From an uncultured Clostridia bacterium (GTDB taxonomy: Bacteria > Bacillota > Clostridia > Christensenellales > Aristaeellaceae): 48,763 nucleotides of DNA. Positions 8,035 to 16,465 of the stretch are shown here, one piece after another. The notes under the pieces are model-generated. The model saw only the letters and a program-made list of their open reading frames with translations. It did no database searches and was not told the DNA's origin. Position 1 is the first letter of the stretch, and every line of letters starts with the position of its first letter. The stretch lies in assembly GCA_934631985.1 (NCBI GenBank), contig CAKTYE010000011.1, positions 1 to 48,763 of the forward strand. The letters are read 5' to 3'. A program made the translations under genes and the position numbers.

Positions 8035-8760
8035 ATGTTTCAGCAGCTCAGGGAGGATATAGCGGCTGTCATGGTTCGGGATCCTGCGGCAAAGTCCCAA
8101 TGGGAGGTGCTGCTGTGCTATCCCGGCCTGAAGGCGGTGCGTGCGCACCGCCGCGCGCACTGGTTTTATACGCATGGACATGTGGTGCTGGCGCGCTGGA
8201 TCTCCCAACGCTCGCGTCACCGCACAGGCATTGAGATCCATCCGGGTGCGCAAATTGGAAAGAGGCTGTTTATTGACCATGGCAACGGCGTGGTGATCGG
8301 CGAGACCGCAGTCATTGGGGATAACGTGACGCTGTATCAGGGGGTGACCCTCGGCGGCACCGGTAAGGAAACGGGCAAGCGCCATCCAACAATAGGCAAT
8401 GGCGTGACCGTGGGCGCAGGCGCAAAGGTGCTTGGTCCCATTACCATTGGCGACAACAGCAAGGTGGGCGCAGGCAGCATTGTGCTGAAGGATGTGCCGC
8501 CCGGCTGCACCGTGGTGGGAAATCCCGGACGTGTGGTGCGCAAAAAACAGCCGAATCCCGCAGACGGCGTGGATCTGGATCAGATTCATTTGCCCGACCC
8601 CATGCTGGATAAGATGCAGGAGCTTTATCAGCGCCTGACGCATTTGGAAAAGTGTCTGCTGCAATGCGCCCAGGAAATGGGTTGCAAGGGCTGCGACGAA
8701 GCGTCATGCGCCTTGAAAAACCAAGTACAGAAACAACAAGATGAGATGGAGGAGAAATAA
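8035..8760 (+). CDS. cysE: Serine O-acetyltransferase
   Basis: Transfers acetyl from acetyl-CoA to L-serine, the first step of cysteine synthesis. It has an N-terminal helical domain and a left-handed beta-helix of hexapeptide repeats (IEIHPGAQIG, VVIGETAVIGDNV, VTLGGTGK). The catalytic histidine is in FIDHGNG (His82). The 241-residue product carries an unusual C-terminal tail with five cysteines (207, 211, 217, 220, 225, e.g. MGCKGCDEASC) preceded by a helix; the usual enzyme ends soon after the beta-helix. It starts the cysE-cysS-comEA-like-dnaX-GNAT operon, and its stop is 2 bases from the cysS start, coupling cysteine supply to cysteinyl-tRNA synthesis. Confidence 0.95.
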   Translation: MFQQLREDIAAVMVRDPAAKSQWEVLLCYPGLKAVRAHRRAHWFYTHGHVVLARWISQRSRHRTGIEIHPGAQIGKRLFIDHGNGVVIGETAVIGDNVTLYQGVTLGGTGKETGKRHPTIGNGVTVGAGAKVLGPITIGDNSKVGAGSIVLKDVPPGCTVVGNPGRVVRKKQPNPADGVDLDQIHLPDPMLDKMQELYQRLTHLEKCLLQCAQEMGCKGCDEASCALKNQVQKQQDEMEEK

Positions 8761-8762
8761 AC

Positions 8763-10166
8763 ATGCAGATTTACAACAGTCAAACCCGCCGCAAGGAGAC
8801 CTTTGTGCCCCTGCACGAGGGCAAGGTGGGCATTTACGCCTGCGGCCCCACGGTGTATAATTATTTCCACATTGGCAACGCCCGCCCTTTTATTACCTTT
8901 GACGTGCTGCGCCGTTATCTGGAGCATAAGGGCTATGACGTGACCTTTGTGCAGAACTTCACGGACATTGACGATAAGATGATCAAGCGCGCCAACGAGG
9001 AAGGCATTACCGTCAAGGAGCTGGGCGAACGCTTCATCAAGGAATACTTCGTGGATGCCAAGGCGTTGGGCATTCGTCCTGCCACAGTGCATCCCAAGGC
9101 CACCGAGCATATTCAGGATATTATCGACCTGATCCAGCGTCTGGTGGATAACGGACACGCCTATGCGGTGAACGGCGACGTGTATTACCGTGTTTCCTCT
9201 TTCCCGGGCTATGGCAAGCTCTCGGGGCAGAGCGTGGAGGATCGGGAAATGGGCGCGTCCGAGCGGCTGGACGTGGAGACGGAGAAGGAAAATCCCGCGG
9301 ACTTTGCCCTGTGGAAGGCACAGAAGCCTGGTGAGCCCGCCTGGGACAGTCCCTGGGGAAAGGGCCGTCCCGGCTGGCACATTGAATGTTCTGCTATGTC
9401 CATGAAGTATCTGGGGGAGACCTTTGACATTCACTGCGGCGGCAAGGATCTGCTGTTCCCGCACCACGAAAATGAAATTGCCCAGTCGGAGGGCGCAACG
9501 GGCAAGCCCTATGTGCGCTATTGGATGCACAACGGCTTCATCAACATTGACAACGAGAAGATGAGCAAGTCCAAGGGCAATTTCTTTACCGTGCGCGATA
9601 TTGCCAAGGAATACAATCTGGAGGCGGTGCGGCTGTTCATGCTGTCCGCCCAGTATCGCAGCCCCATCAATTTCAGCCGGGATCAGATCGAGGCTGCAAA
9701 TGCCTCGCTGACCCGTCTGTACACTGCGCGGGATCAGCTGCGCTTCCTGCTGAAGAGTGCGCAGGACAAGCCCATGACGGAAAGCGAGCAGGAGCAGGTG
9801 GCCCGGCTGAAGCAGTACGAAAGCCGCTTTGATGACGCGATGGATGACGACTTGAATACGGCGGATGCCATCGGCGCAATTTTCGAGCTGGTAAAGGATG
9901 CTAACGTATCCCTGAATGCGGAGAGCAGCAAGCAGGCTGTGCAGGCGACGCTGGATAAGCTGATGGAGCTGTGCGGTATTCTGGGGCTGCTGCAAAAGAC
10001 GGATGACGAGCTGCCCGCTGAGATTCAGCAAATGGTGGACGAGCGTGCGCAGGCGCGTAAGGAAAAGAACTGGAAGCGCAGCGATGAGCTTCGCGATGCC
10101 ATCAAGGCGGCGGGCTATGTGCTGGAGGACACGCCGCAGGGACAGAAGGTCCGCAAGAGCGTGTAA
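8763..10166 (+). CDS. cysS: Cysteinyl-tRNA synthetase
   Basis: Class I aminoacyl-tRNA synthetase that charges tRNA-Cys. The 467-residue length is normal for the family. Visible signatures are the zinc-ligand cysteine in IYACGPTVYN (Cys27), the HIGN motif at 36-39, the block WHIECSAMS, the pair FDIHCGGKDLLFPHHENEIAQ split by an HCGG zinc ligand, and the KMSKS loop at 266-270. The gene follows cysE directly, a common arrangement in Firmicutes, and is followed 2 bases later by the comEA-like gene. No T-box leader is evident ahead of the operon. Confidence 0.98.
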   Translation: MQIYNSQTRRKETFVPLHEGKVGIYACGPTVYNYFHIGNARPFITFDVLRRYLEHKGYDVTFVQNFTDIDDKMIKRANEEGITVKELGERFIKEYFVDAKALGIRPATVHPKATEHIQDIIDLIQRLVDNGHAYAVNGDVYYRVSSFPGYGKLSGQSVEDREMGASERLDVETEKENPADFALWKAQKPGEPAWDSPWGKGRPGWHIECSAMSMKYLGETFDIHCGGKDLLFPHHENEIAQSEGATGKPYVRYWMHNGFINIDNEKMSKSKGNFFTVRDIAKEYNLEAVRLFMLSAQYRSPINFSRDQIEAANASLTRLYTARDQLRFLLKSAQDKPMTESEQEQVARLKQYESRFDDAMDDDLNTADAIGAIFELVKDANVSLNAESSKQAVQATLDKLMELCGILGLLQKTDDELPAEIQQMVDERAQARKEKNWKRSDELRDAIKAAGYVLEDTPQGQKVRKSV

Positions 10167-10168
10167 GC

Positions 10169-10549
10169 ATGACAATGGAGAAGCGGCGCGGGAAGGATAT
10201 TCGCTGGGCCTTGGGCGTGGTATGCCTGGGCCTTGCCTTTCTCGCGCTGTTTTTTCCTGTCTGCCGCGCGCGGCTGCAAGCGCCTGCATCCCAGACCTTT
10301 CTTGTAACGGAGCGGGAGCAGGATGCGTCGGCTGAGTCTCTTGCAGGCAGGATAAACGTTAATACAGCGGATGCTGCGGCCTTGACAGCGCTGCCCGGCA
10401 TCGGCGAGACGCTTGCTGCGCGGATCATTGCAGCCCGGGAAGCCTGCGGCGGCTTTGCCTATGCTGAGGATTTGCTGCAGGTGCCGGGCATCGGCGCGAA
10501 AAAACTGGAAGCGATTCGTTCACTGATCTGCTTCGAACAGGAGGATTGA
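10169..10549 (+). CDS. ComEA-like helix-hairpin-helix protein with membrane anchor
   Basis: A 126-residue protein with an N-terminal membrane helix (WALGVVCLGLAFLALFFPV) and a C-terminal pair of helix-hairpin-helix motifs: INVNTADAAALTALPGIG and DLLQVPGIGAKKLEAIRSL. This is the architecture of ComEA, the envelope DNA receptor for natural transformation, though without the SLBB domain seen in longer ComEA proteins. No comEB/comEC genes are next to it, so a role in DNA uptake is only inferred; it may simply bind DNA at the membrane. It sits between cysS and dnaX with gaps of 2 and 1 bases. Confidence 0.85.
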   Translation: MTMEKRRGKDIRWALGVVCLGLAFLALFFPVCRARLQAPASQTFLVTEREQDASAESLAGRINVNTADAAALTALPGIGETLAARIIAAREACGGFAYAEDLLQVPGIGAKKLEAIRSLICFEQED

Positions 10550-10550
10550 C

Positions 10551-12182
10551 ATGGCTTATCAGGCGCTTTATCGCCAGTGGCGGCCGCAGAATTTCAGCTC
10601 CATGGTGGGGCAGGAGGCCATAATTGCCACCCTGCGCAATCAGATCATGACAGACCGCATTGCACACGCCTATCTGTTCTGCGGCTCGCGCGGAACAGGC
10701 AAGACCTCCACGGCGAAGATCATGGCTCGGGCCATCAACTGTCAGCAGCCTGTGCAGGGCGATCCCTGCGGCGTATGCGAAAGCTGCAAGCGCCTGATGG
10801 GTGACAACAGCCTGGACATTCTGGAAATCGACGCGGCAAGTAACAACGGTGTGGATGAGATTCGTGACCTGCGCGAGACGGTGAAATATCCGCCCCAGTA
10901 CGGCAAGTATAAGGTTTATATCATCGATGAGGTACACATGCTCTCCGCGTCGGCCTTTAATGCGCTTTTGAAAACGCTGGAGGAGCCGCCGGCGCATGTG
11001 GTGTTTATTCTGGCAACGACAGAGCCGCAGAAGCTTCCCGCAACGATTTTGTCCCGCTGCCAGCGCTTTGATTTTGGACGCATTCCCGCAGAACAGATTG
11101 TGGGCCGTTTGCGGGAGGCTGTGTCGGGCGCAGGCGGTACGGCGACGGATCAGGCGCTGCATGTCATCGCCCGGGCGGCGGAGGGCGGCATGCGTGATGC
11201 ACTGTCCATCCTTGACATGTGTCTGGGCTATCAGAGCGAGGTGACAGAGGAGCTTGTCCGCAGTGTGCTGGGAACGGCAGACCGCGCATTTCTGTTCCGT
11301 TTTGGCGAACAATTACAGGCTGCGAACGTACAGGGCGTTATGCGCATGATCGACGAGCTGATACGCAGCGGACGGGAGCCGCTGGTCTTTTCGAAGGATG
11401 TTTCACAGCATCTGCGCGCACTGATGATGGCCCGAAGCTGCGGTGATGAGCTGGCTGCGCTGCTGGAAATTACGGAGGAGGACGCGGCGGCTTATCGTAC
11501 CCAGGCGCAGGGCTTTACCGATCAACGGCTGCTGCGCATGTTGGAGATTTTCATGTCCGTGGAGACGGATATGCGCTGGGCCTCCTCGCCGCGCATTGCT
11601 CTGGAAGCGGCTGCCTTGAAGGCATGCCTGAAGACGAATGAGGCGGACGCAGCCGCGCTTACCGAGCGCATTGCGGAGCTGGAAAAGGAGCTTTCCGCAC
11701 TGAAGGATCAGCTGCAAAGCGGTGCATTCATGCCTGCAAAACCCGCGCGAGCTGCTGCTGCAAAGGCAACTGTGAAGCCTGCGCAGCCTACGGAAGCACC
11801 CGCTGCAACGATGCCGCTGTCGCCGACCGGCAAGGCTCCCGGCGAAGCGTGGAAGGCCGCGATGGATATGCTGAAGCGCAATGACCCTGCCACCTACAGC
11901 TTCCTGACCATGGGGTGCTTTGGCGGCTGCGAGGGAGACGTGTATCGCTGGTATGCTAATCCGGGGCAGGAATTCTGTGTACGTCTGCTCAACGGCGATG
12001 CCAAGCGCAGCAGCGTGGTTCAGGCATTGACGCAGGCTCTTGGCATGGAGGTCAAGTTTGAGGCACTGTCCCAAAAGGATTCTTCCCAGCCAGACCCAGA
12101 TGCCCAGGAGGATACGCTGCTGGCAGCACTGAAGGAATCCTTTGGCGGTGAGAATGTTACCGTGCAGGAGCAGGGCAAATGA
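10551..12182 (+). CDS. dnaX: DNA polymerase III subunits gamma/tau
   Basis: Clamp-loader ATPase of the replicative polymerase. The 543-residue protein has the AAA+ Walker A GSRGTGKT at about 45-52, the zinc-binding cysteines 64, 73, 76 and 79 (CGVCESC), Walker B IIDEVHML and sensor 1 FILATTEPQKLP. A Pro/Ala-rich linker near 390-430 separates the clamp-loader part from a C-terminal domain for tau-type contacts. AGGAGG precedes the ATG. Unlike the common dnaX-yaaK-recR order, it is followed here by a GNAT gene that overlaps its stop by 4 bases (ATGA). Confidence 0.97.
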   Translation: MAYQALYRQWRPQNFSSMVGQEAIIATLRNQIMTDRIAHAYLFCGSRGTGKTSTAKIMARAINCQQPVQGDPCGVCESCKRLMGDNSLDILEIDAASNNGVDEIRDLRETVKYPPQYGKYKVYIIDEVHMLSASAFNALLKTLEEPPAHVVFILATTEPQKLPATILSRCQRFDFGRIPAEQIVGRLREAVSGAGGTATDQALHVIARAAEGGMRDALSILDMCLGYQSEVTEELVRSVLGTADRAFLFRFGEQLQAANVQGVMRMIDELIRSGREPLVFSKDVSQHLRALMMARSCGDELAALLEITEEDAAAYRTQAQGFTDQRLLRMLEIFMSVETDMRWASSPRIALEAAALKACLKTNEADAAALTERIAELEKELSALKDQLQSGAFMPAKPARAAAAKATVKPAQPTEAPAATMPLSPTGKAPGEAWKAAMDMLKRNDPATYSFLTMGCFGGCEGDVYRWYANPGQEFCVRLLNGDAKRSSVVQALTQALGMEVKFEALSQKDSSQPDPDAQEDTLLAALKESFGGENVTVQEQGK

Positions 12183-12919
12183 ACCATATAGCATCTCTTT
12201 TTACACAGCTGCCGTGTCTGCATGGCATTGCAGCGTCAGCCTTAGCCGGAACGCACGGGCGCATTTTTACTGCATGGAATGCGCCGCATGCGGCGATACT
12301 GACGGTGGGGGATTTTATGCTGTGCGGCGGCAAACCAGGAAGCGCAGGCCTTACGCTGCTGAGACAGGCGCTTAAGCAGGCGTCATCCACGCCGATCCTT
12401 TATGCACCCGGCCTATGGGAGAAAGCTGTTCATCAGGCTGGGCATTTTGCAGCGAGTGAACGCACAGGCTTTCAGCTGCTGCCGTCGGGAGAGAAAACAA
12501 TTTCGCCTGCATTGCTGACATTACCACAGGGCTTTACAGCGTCCATCATGACGGAGGACGATGCGCGAAAATGCCAGCAGGAAGAATGGTCGCGGGATTT
12601 TGTGAGCGTATTTGCATCTCCCGCAGCATTTGTCCGGCAGGGGCTTGGCATGCTTTTGCGCGATCCCACAGGGGAAGCCGTGGCAGGAGCAAGCTCCTAT
12701 GTAGCATGGCCCGGTGGCATTGAGGTGCAGCTGGAGACGCGCCATGACCAGCAGGGACGCGGCTACGGCACCCTCATTGCGGCACAGCTTTTGCAGGCGG
12801 CATGGGCAAGAGGCTTGACCGTTTCTTGGGATGCGGCAAATGACACTTCAGCCCATATTGCGGGGAAGCTCGGCTTTTCTTCGACAGGGCGTTATCGCGT
12901 TTGGACGCATGTATCATGA
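12179..12919 (+). CDS. GNAT family N-acetyltransferase (PF12746-like)
   Basis: A 246-residue two-part protein. The first half is a variable domain (FMLCGGKPGSAG, ILYAPGLWEKAV), and the second a GNAT fold with GIEVQLETRHDQQGRGYGTL, where QQGRGYG is the acetyl-CoA loop, and SWDAANDTSAHIAGKLGF. This layout matches the Firmicutes GNAT group PF12746, for which the physiological substrate is unknown. The start codon overlaps the dnaX stop by 4 bases, so it is last in the cysE operon and translationally coupled. Confidence 0.87.
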   Translation: MNHIASLFTQLPCLHGIAASALAGTHGRIFTAWNAPHAAILTVGDFMLCGGKPGSAGLTLLRQALKQASSTPILYAPGLWEKAVHQAGHFAASERTGFQLLPSGEKTISPALLTLPQGFTASIMTEDDARKCQQEEWSRDFVSVFASPAAFVRQGLGMLLRDPTGEAVAGASSYVAWPGGIEVQLETRHDQQGRGYGTLIAAQLLQAAWARGLTVSWDAANDTSAHIAGKLGFSSTGRYRVWTHVS

Positions 12920-12935
12920 AATGTATCAATACGTA

Positions 12936-12964
12936 TTGCAATCTGAAGCGATCTGCGCTATACT
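12936..12964 (+). promoter_or_regulatory. Promoter of glmM
   Basis: TTGCAA at 12936-12941 and TATACT at 12959-12964, 17-base spacer, 37 bases before the glmM ATG. Confidence 0.75.
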
Positions 12965-13001
12965 CTAGGCAGTCGGACTAATCATCAAAGGAGTATCTGA
13001 A

Positions 13002-14351
13002 ATGGCTAGAATGTTTGGTACGGATGGCGTTCGCGGAATTGCGAATAAGGATTTGACATGCGAGCTGGCCTTCAAGCTGGGACAGGCCAGTGCTTTTGTG
13101 TTGGCGAGCAATGTACATCGCCCTACGATCCTTGTGGGACGCGATACGCGCATCAGCGGTGAGATGCTGGAATCTGCGCTGGTGGCGGGCATTTGCAGCG
13201 TAGGTGCGCGGGCAGTGCTGGTGGATGTGCTGCCTACCCCCGGCATTGCTTATCTGACCCGCTATTATCAGGCGGATGCGGGCGCGGTGATCTCCGCCAG
13301 CCACAACACGGTGGAATATAATGGCATCAAGTTCTTTGACAAGAACGGCTGCAAGCTGCCCGATGCGGTGGAAGACCGCATTGAGGAGATCATCCTGCAC
13401 GGCGACCCTGCCATGAAGTTCCCCATTGGCGACAGGGTGGGCCGCCCCGTGCGTCAGCGCAATGCACAGCGCCGCTATATCGACTTTGTGAAGGAAACCA
13501 CGGGCGTGCGGCTGGACGGCCTGCATATTGTGGTGGACTGTGCGCAGGGTGCGAGCTCCATGGTAGCGCCTACCGCGCTGAGCGAGCTGGGTGCGGTGGT
13601 CTCCGCCTATTATCATGAGCCGGACGGTACGAATATCAATGAAAACTGTGGTTCCACCCATCCCGAACGGCTGTGCGAGCTGGTGCGGGAGCTGGGCGCG
13701 GATGTGGGCTTGGCATTTGACGGAGACGCGGACCGTCTGATTGCCGTGGACGAACGCGGACAGATCATCAATGGCGACCAGGTGATGTGCATCTGCGCGG
13801 CGCACCTGAAAAGCCAGGGCCGTCTGCGTAACAACACGCTGGTGACCACGATCATGAGCAACATGGGCCTTGATCTGGCGCTGAAAAAGCTGGGCATTAA
13901 GCAGGTCAAGACGAAGGTCGGCGACCGCTATGTGCTGGAAAACATGCTTGCGAACAACTATAACCTGGGCGGCGAACAAAGCGGTCATGTCATCTTCCTG
14001 GATCACAACACCACGGGCGACGGCCTAATCACGGCGCTTCAGCTGCTGACGGTGATGGTGGAAAGCAAAAAGAGCCTGAGCCGCTTGAGCGAAGTTATGG
14101 AGATCATGCCTCAGGCACAGTATGTGGCAAAGGTCACAGACAGCCGCAAGTATGACTTCGACAAGGATGAGAAGATCGTTGAAGCGATCCATGCACTGGA
14201 AAAAAAATACGAGGGCCGTGGTCGTGTGCTGGTGCGGGCCAGCGGCACAGAGCCTTATGTGCGTATCATGATCGAAGGCCCCGACCAGTATGAGATGGAT
14301 CAGGATGTATACAGCATGGCGCAGCTGATCGAAAAGCAGCTGAACAACTAA
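13002..14351 (+). CDS. glmM: Phosphoglucosamine mutase
   Basis: Converts glucosamine-6-phosphate to glucosamine-1-phosphate on the way to UDP-GlcNAc and peptidoglycan. The 449-residue length and the start MARMFGTDGVRGIAN are typical. The phosphoserine loop VISASHNTVEYNG puts the catalytic Ser at residue 100. The metal loop LAFDGDADRLIAVD and the C-terminal phosphate-binding RASGTEPYVRIMIEG are intact. It has its own promoter and is followed by the SRP RNA gene. The usual partner ybbR/cdaA genes are not adjacent. Confidence 0.97.
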   Translation: MARMFGTDGVRGIANKDLTCELAFKLGQASAFVLASNVHRPTILVGRDTRISGEMLESALVAGICSVGARAVLVDVLPTPGIAYLTRYYQADAGAVISASHNTVEYNGIKFFDKNGCKLPDAVEDRIEEIILHGDPAMKFPIGDRVGRPVRQRNAQRRYIDFVKETTGVRLDGLHIVVDCAQGASSMVAPTALSELGAVVSAYYHEPDGTNINENCGSTHPERLCELVRELGADVGLAFDGDADRLIAVDERGQIINGDQVMCICAAHLKSQGRLRNNTLVTTIMSNMGLDLALKKLGIKQVKTKVGDRYVLENMLANNYNLGGEQSGHVIFLDHNTTGDGLITALQLLTVMVESKKSLSRLSEVMEIMPQAQYVAKVTDSRKYDFDKDEKIVEAIHALEKKYEGRGRVLVRASGTEPYVRIMIEGPDQYEMDQDVYSMAQLIEKQLNN

Positions 14352-14386
14352 AACAGTGCCATGCAAAGGTTTCCTGAAAATTGTGC

Positions 14387-14415
14387 TTGCAATTTCAGGC
14401 AAAGTAACGTATAAT
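14387..14415 (+). promoter_or_regulatory. Promoter of the SRP RNA gene
   Basis: TTGCAA at 14387-14392 and TATAAT at 14410-14415 with a 17-base spacer, predicting transcription from about 14422, shortly before the RNA's closing stem. Confidence 0.8.
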
Positions 14416-14421
14416 AAATAA

Positions 14422-14550
14422 GCCGTGTTCATGATGAAGATTGGGTCCTGTGCGATCTTCTGGTGTGAACCCTGTCAGGTCCTGACGGAAGCAGCAGTAA
14501 GCGCTTTTGAGGATGTGCTGCGGGTTCGCCCAATCTGAGTGAGCCGGTTT
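14422..14550 (+). ncRNA. ffs: Signal recognition particle RNA (small bacterial type, 4.5S-like)
   Basis: The apical SRP motif is present: GGTGTGAACCC, CAGGTCCTGACGGAAGCAGC and AGTAAGC within 14462-14502, forming the internal loops bound by Ffh. The closing stem pairs GATTGGG (14439-14445) with CCCAATC (14529-14535). A T-run follows at 14548-14554. Ends are approximate: the 5' end from the promoter, the 3' end from the T-run. The size fits the short form lacking the Alu domain found in Bacillus. Confidence 0.93.
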
Positions 14551-14577
14551 TTTTATACCCCGAAAATGAGAAACAGG

Positions 14578-14617
14578 AAAAGCCCACTGTGGTCTGTGCG
14601 ACCGACAGCGGGCTTTT
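14578..14617. terminator. Intrinsic terminator downstream of the ABC exporter operon
   Basis: Stem AAAAGCCCACTGT (14578-14590) against ACAGCGGGCTTTT (14605-14617). The single irregular pair is a G-U wobble when read on the minus strand, and a T-run follows there, so it mainly ends the ABC operon; it may also back up the SRP RNA end. Confidence 0.75.
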
Positions 14618-14632
14618 ATGATGCCAAGGTCA

Positions 14633-16465
14633 TTATGCCTTTCCGGCGAGAATATCCATGCCGCGTTCTTCCTGGAACTGGTTGGTATAAAGTTGGTAAT
14701 AGTAACCGCGCTTGGCAATCAGCTCATGGTGCGTGCCATCCTCTGTAATACGACCATCCTGAATGACCAGAATGCGGTCTGCAGAGCGCACGGTGGATAG
14801 ACGGTGGGCAATGATGAAACTGGTTCGTCCCGCAAGCACCGTTTGAATCGCATGCTGAATGATCTGCTCGGTTTCGGTATCCACCGAGGAGGTGGCCTCG
14901 TCCAGCACAAACAGCGCAGGGTTGCACAGAATGGCGCGAGCAAAGGAAATCAGCTGCTTTTGGCCCGTAGAAAGGCGGTTGCCGCCTTCGCCGACCTCAC
15001 TGTCATAGCCCTTGTCCATCTTCAGAATGAAGCCCTCGGCGTTGACCATTTGTGCGGCGCGATGAACCTCCTCGTCCGTTGCATCAGGCCGACCATAGCG
15101 GATATTGTCTGCAATGGTGCCGCTGAACAGATGAGGACTTTGCAGCACATAGCCCAGATTGCTTTGCAGCCAGAGCTGGCTGCGCTTGCGATAATCCACC
15201 CCGTCAATGAGAATCTGCCCCTCTGTCGGTTCATAAAAGCGGCACACCAGGTTTACAATGGTACTCTTACCGCTGCCGGTTTCACCGACAAGCGCAATGG
15301 TCTGTCCTGCCTGAATGTGCAGGTTGAAGTGCGAGAGAACCTGCTCACCGTCCTTGTAGCGGAAGGATACATCCTTGAACTCTACTTCGCCGTGAAGCTT
15401 CGGCCAATTCTCGCGCTTGGGATGGAAGTTATCGCCAAATTCCGCCACCACTTCAGGGGAGTCCACGATGTCCGGTTCCGTTTCCAGCAGGGAGATGACG
15501 CGCTCTGCTGCTGCCTGCGATGATTGCAGCTCGGCAAAGATGCGCGCAATGTCACGAACAGGCTGGAAGAACTGCACAGTGTAGCTGACGAATACGTTCA
15601 CCGTACCCAGCGTCATAACGCCAATCAGCACGTCCTGACCACCCTTCCACAGGGCGTAAGCGGTGGCAAGAGACCCCAGGGAAACGACAATGGGCAGAAA
15701 CAGTGCGGACAGCGTAGCGGCCCGTACCGAGGAATTGCGCATTTCGTCCGCAACCTGGTTGAACTCCTGAATGTTCATTTCCTCGCGGACCAGAGTCTTG
15801 GTGGTCTTGGCGCCGTTGATGCCCTCGTTGAAGCCAGCCGTAATCTGGCTGTTGGCCTTGCGCACCTTGCGGTAGGATGCCAGAATGCTTTTCTGGAATT
15901 TCCAGGAAATGACTGCCAGCGGGGGAAGCACCAGGATGACGACCAGCGCCAGCTTCCAGTTCAGCACAAACATCTGCACAGAGCAGCAGACCAGAAAGAC
16001 TGCGCCCCAGCACAGGTCCAGCAAAGACCAGCCGATGGTGTCCGCCAGCCGCTGGGTGTCGTTGGTCAGACGGCTCATCAGATAGCCCACGGGCATGCGG
16101 TCGTAGTAGGAGAAAGGCAGCTCCTGCAGCTTTTGAAAGCCCAGCTTTCGAATGGTGTAGCAGGTACCCGTTTCAACATAGCCGCTTTGCCGCAGGAACA
16201 CAAAGATGGCAACGACCTGAAAGGCCAGCATGCCCAGATACACGCCGATGAAGGCGGGAATACCCTGCGTGGTCTGCCCGGTGATGAAGTTATCAATGGC
16301 ATAGGAGGTCATCATGGGGAAAAGCACGTCCATGATGGCGCTCAGTGCCATAAAGACTGCGATGATTGCCAGGTTTTTATGGAAGGGCTTTGCAATGTGC
16401 AGCAGCTTCTTCCACAGGGAAAGATCGAATCGCTTGGTATAATCCTGCTCCTGAAAGGACTGCAT
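14633..16465 (-). CDS. ABC exporter subunit, catalytic half (BmrD-like)
   Basis: A 610-residue half-transporter: an N-terminal six-helix exporter domain (first helix LAIIAVFMALSAIMDVLF) and a C-terminal ATPase with Walker A GETGSGKST, signature LSTGQKQ and Walker B LFVLDEATSS. The catalytic glutamate after Walker B is present, while the signature is non-canonical (LSTGQ instead of LSGGQ). With the degenerate partner upstream this fits a heterodimeric multidrug exporter of the BmrC/BmrD, LmrC/LmrD or TM287/288 kind. Its ATG shares a base with the stop of the partner gene. The exported substrate is unknown. Confidence 0.92.
   Translation of the reverse strand: MQSFQEQDYTKRFDLSLWKKLLHIAKPFHKNLAIIAVFMALSAIMDVLFPMMTSYAIDNFITGQTTQGIPAFIGVYLGMLAFQVVAIFVFLRQSGYVETGTCYTIRKLGFQKLQELPFSYYDRMPVGYLMSRLTNDTQRLADTIGWSLLDLCWGAVFLVCCSVQMFVLNWKLALVVILVLPPLAVISWKFQKSILASYRKVRKANSQITAGFNEGINGAKTTKTLVREEMNIQEFNQVADEMRNSSVRAATLSALFLPIVVSLGSLATAYALWKGGQDVLIGVMTLGTVNVFVSYTVQFFQPVRDIARIFAELQSSQAAAERVISLLETEPDIVDSPEVVAEFGDNFHPKRENWPKLHGEVEFKDVSFRYKDGEQVLSHFNLHIQAGQTIALVGETGSGKSTIVNLVCRFYEPTEGQILIDGVDYRKRSQLWLQSNLGYVLQSPHLFSGTIADNIRYGRPDATDEEVHRAAQMVNAEGFILKMDKGYDSEVGEGGNRLSTGQKQLISFARAILCNPALFVLDEATSSVDTETEQIIQHAIQTVLAGRTSFIIAHRLSTVRSADRILVIQDGRITEDGTHHELIAKRGYYYQLYTNQFQEERGMDILAGKA

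Noticed and set aside
8628..10289. Minus-strand open frame of about 550 codons opposite cysS
   Set aside because: A shadow of a high-GC gene; cysS on the plus strand has all synthetase motifs and the antisense product has none.
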